In this document: positions 4,979-5,577 of the stretch, one piece after another
Layout of the letters: the number at the start of each line of letters is the position of its first letter
Position numbering within the stretch: position 1 is the first letter of the stretch
Source: an uncultured Collinsella sp.
GTDB lineage: Bacteria; Actinomycetota; Coriobacteriia; Coriobacteriales; Coriobacteriaceae
Reading direction: 5' to 3'
Length of the DNA stretch: 5,577 bases
Assembly: GCA_900551365.1 (NCBI GenBank)
Contig: URVZ01000106.1
Coordinates: forward strand, 1-5,577
Notes under the pieces: generated by a model
Seen by the model: only the letters and a program-made list of their open reading frames with translations
The model's database searches: none
What the model was told of the DNA's origin: nothing
Made by a program: the position numbers and the translations under genes

Positions 4979-5476
4979 CTATTCCTCGCAGGGAAGGTCG
5001 CGCAGGGCCCGGCGCTCAAAGATACGGAAGATCTGCGTATACCACAGGTCTTGCGTCGCCTGCGGCTTAACCAAGATGGTATCGACGCCGGCGAAGTTGC
5101 CACTCCACACGTCCGTGTAGAGCTGATCACCGATCAGCACCGCCTCGTCAGCCGTGGCGCCGAGGCGCTTAAGACCCGCCTTGAGGGCAAACGGTGCCGG
5201 CTTCATGGCGTGGCTGATGGCCTCGAGTCCCAGCTCGCGTGCCGATGCCATGACCTGGTCGCGATGCCAGTTATTGGACACCATGCACAGCTTAAAGCCT
5301 TTGGCGCGGGCGGCGTCGAGCCAAGCGGAAATCGCGGCGGGGACCTGCTCGGTGTCGCGCGGCACCAGGGTGTTATCGCGATCGAGCAGAATGGCGCGTT
5401 TGCCGTCGGCCCACAGGGTATCGAGGTCGATGCGATCGACCGAGGCAACGTATCGTTTGGGGCTAAAAATCCTCAT
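4979..5476 (-). CDS. YqeG family HAD-IIIA phosphatase
   Basis: A 165-residue HAD-superfamily phosphatase. Motif I is L-L-D-R-D-N-T-L-V with nucleophile Asp32 and acid/base Asp34; motif II is V-S-N-N (66-69); motif III lysine is Lys92 in M-K-P-A-P; motif IV is G-D-Q-L-Y-T-D-V (116-123) with Asp117 and Asp122. Size and the R-D-N-T and K-P signatures fit the YqeG group, related to the PGP_phosphatase (Gep4-like) family. A phosphatidylglycerophosphate or similar phosphomonoester substrate is plausible but not shown by sequence. The ATG at 5476 is preferred to a TTG 12 nt upstream because GGA (5484-5486) lies 7 nt before it and it starts 2 nt after the previous stop. It precedes aroK closely; in Bacillus yqeG also sits by a shikimate gene (aroE). 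Confidence 0.9.
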   Translation of the reverse strand: MRIFSPKRYVASVDRIDLDTLWADGKRAILLDRDNTLVPRDTEQVPAAISAWLDAARAKGFKLCMVSNNWHRDQVMASARELGLEAISHAMKPAPFALKAGLKRLGATADEAVLIGDQLYTDVWSGNFAGVDTILVKPQATQDLWYTQIFRIFERRALRDLPCEE

Positions 5477-5478
5477 GA

Positions 5479-5577
5479 TCAATTCCAAGACTGTTGGTGC
5501 TCTTCGTAGGTCTTCGAGAAATACTCCTCGTCCTGTGTAATGTAGAAATACAGGTCATCGGAGTCGGTCGGCTCAAG
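5479..5577 (-). CDS. C-terminal fragment of an acidic protein, possibly DUF1292-like
   Basis: The last 32 codons of a gene that enters from the right edge and ends in TGA at 5479-5481, only 2 nt before the yqeG ATG, so it belongs to the same transcription unit. The visible tail contains S-D-D-L-Y-F-Y-I-T, then Q-D-E-E-Y-F-S-K-T-Y-E-E-H, ending in Q-Q-S-W-N. The pattern of an aromatic strand followed by D-E-E-Y/F and a short acidic helix resembles the ends of DUF1292 (YrzB-like) proteins of unknown function. This is a weak resemblance on a short piece; I do not firmly recognise it. Confidence 0.6.
   Translation of the reverse strand, partial: LEPTDSDDLYFYITQDEEYFSKTYEEHQQSWN

Noticed and set aside
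1..5577. CRISPR array, insertion sequence, tRNA or defence system
   Set aside because: No regular repeats, no transposase, nuclease-helicase or other mobile or defence protein, and no cloverleaf-like segment; gaps longer than 100 nt are only 1909-2067 and 3199-3330.

Overview
The window is a compact, minus-strand housekeeping region of a GC-rich bacterium, most consistent with a Coriobacteriia member such as Collinsella (Actinomycetota). This rests on GC-rich codon use, on Asp23 and YqeG proteins of the low-GC Gram-positive type, and on a gene order intermediate between Mycobacterium (aroK-aroB-...-pepQ-efp-nusB) and Bacillus (yqhT-efp-...-yqhY-nusB-...-xseB-...-tlyA). The genus is inferred, not proven. 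All credible genes read leftward. There are no mobile elements, tRNA or rRNA genes, or CRISPR arrays.

Reading in the direction of transcription (right to left), the first transcription unit holds the C-terminus of an unidentified acidic protein, a YqeG-type HAD phosphatase, shikimate kinase (aroK), and a 3-dehydroquinate synthase homologue (aroB position). Their spacings are 2 nt, 8 nt and an ATGA overlap. After a 132-nt gap come an M24 Xaa-Pro aminopeptidase and a very good intrinsic terminator with a 14-bp stem, GCAA loop and U-tract. The second unit starts at a consensus TATAAT and holds efp, an Asp23/Gls24 protein, nusB, xseB and the start of a TlyA-type S4 protein, with gaps of only 2 to 26 nt.

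Functionally, the right half combines a lipid or nucleotide-type phosphatase with aromatic biosynthesis. The centre holds two proline-related functions: an X-Pro peptidase, and EF-P, which relieves polyproline stalling. The left half is RNA and DNA maintenance: antitermination, the exonuclease VII small subunit and rRNA methylation.

Two things stand out. First, the protein in the aroB position keeps the fold-level landmarks and an intact full-length frame. By eye, however, it has lost all three zinc ligands, the NAD-binding motif and several substrate-binding residues, while its neighbour aroK keeps all of its own. Second, the gap upstream of the aminopeptidase can fold, as minus-strand RNA only, into a 63-nt hairpin of about 25 pairs. 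A possible -10 element would start transcription exactly at its 5' edge. The remainder is ordinary, and nothing here amounts to a recognisable new defence or mobile system.
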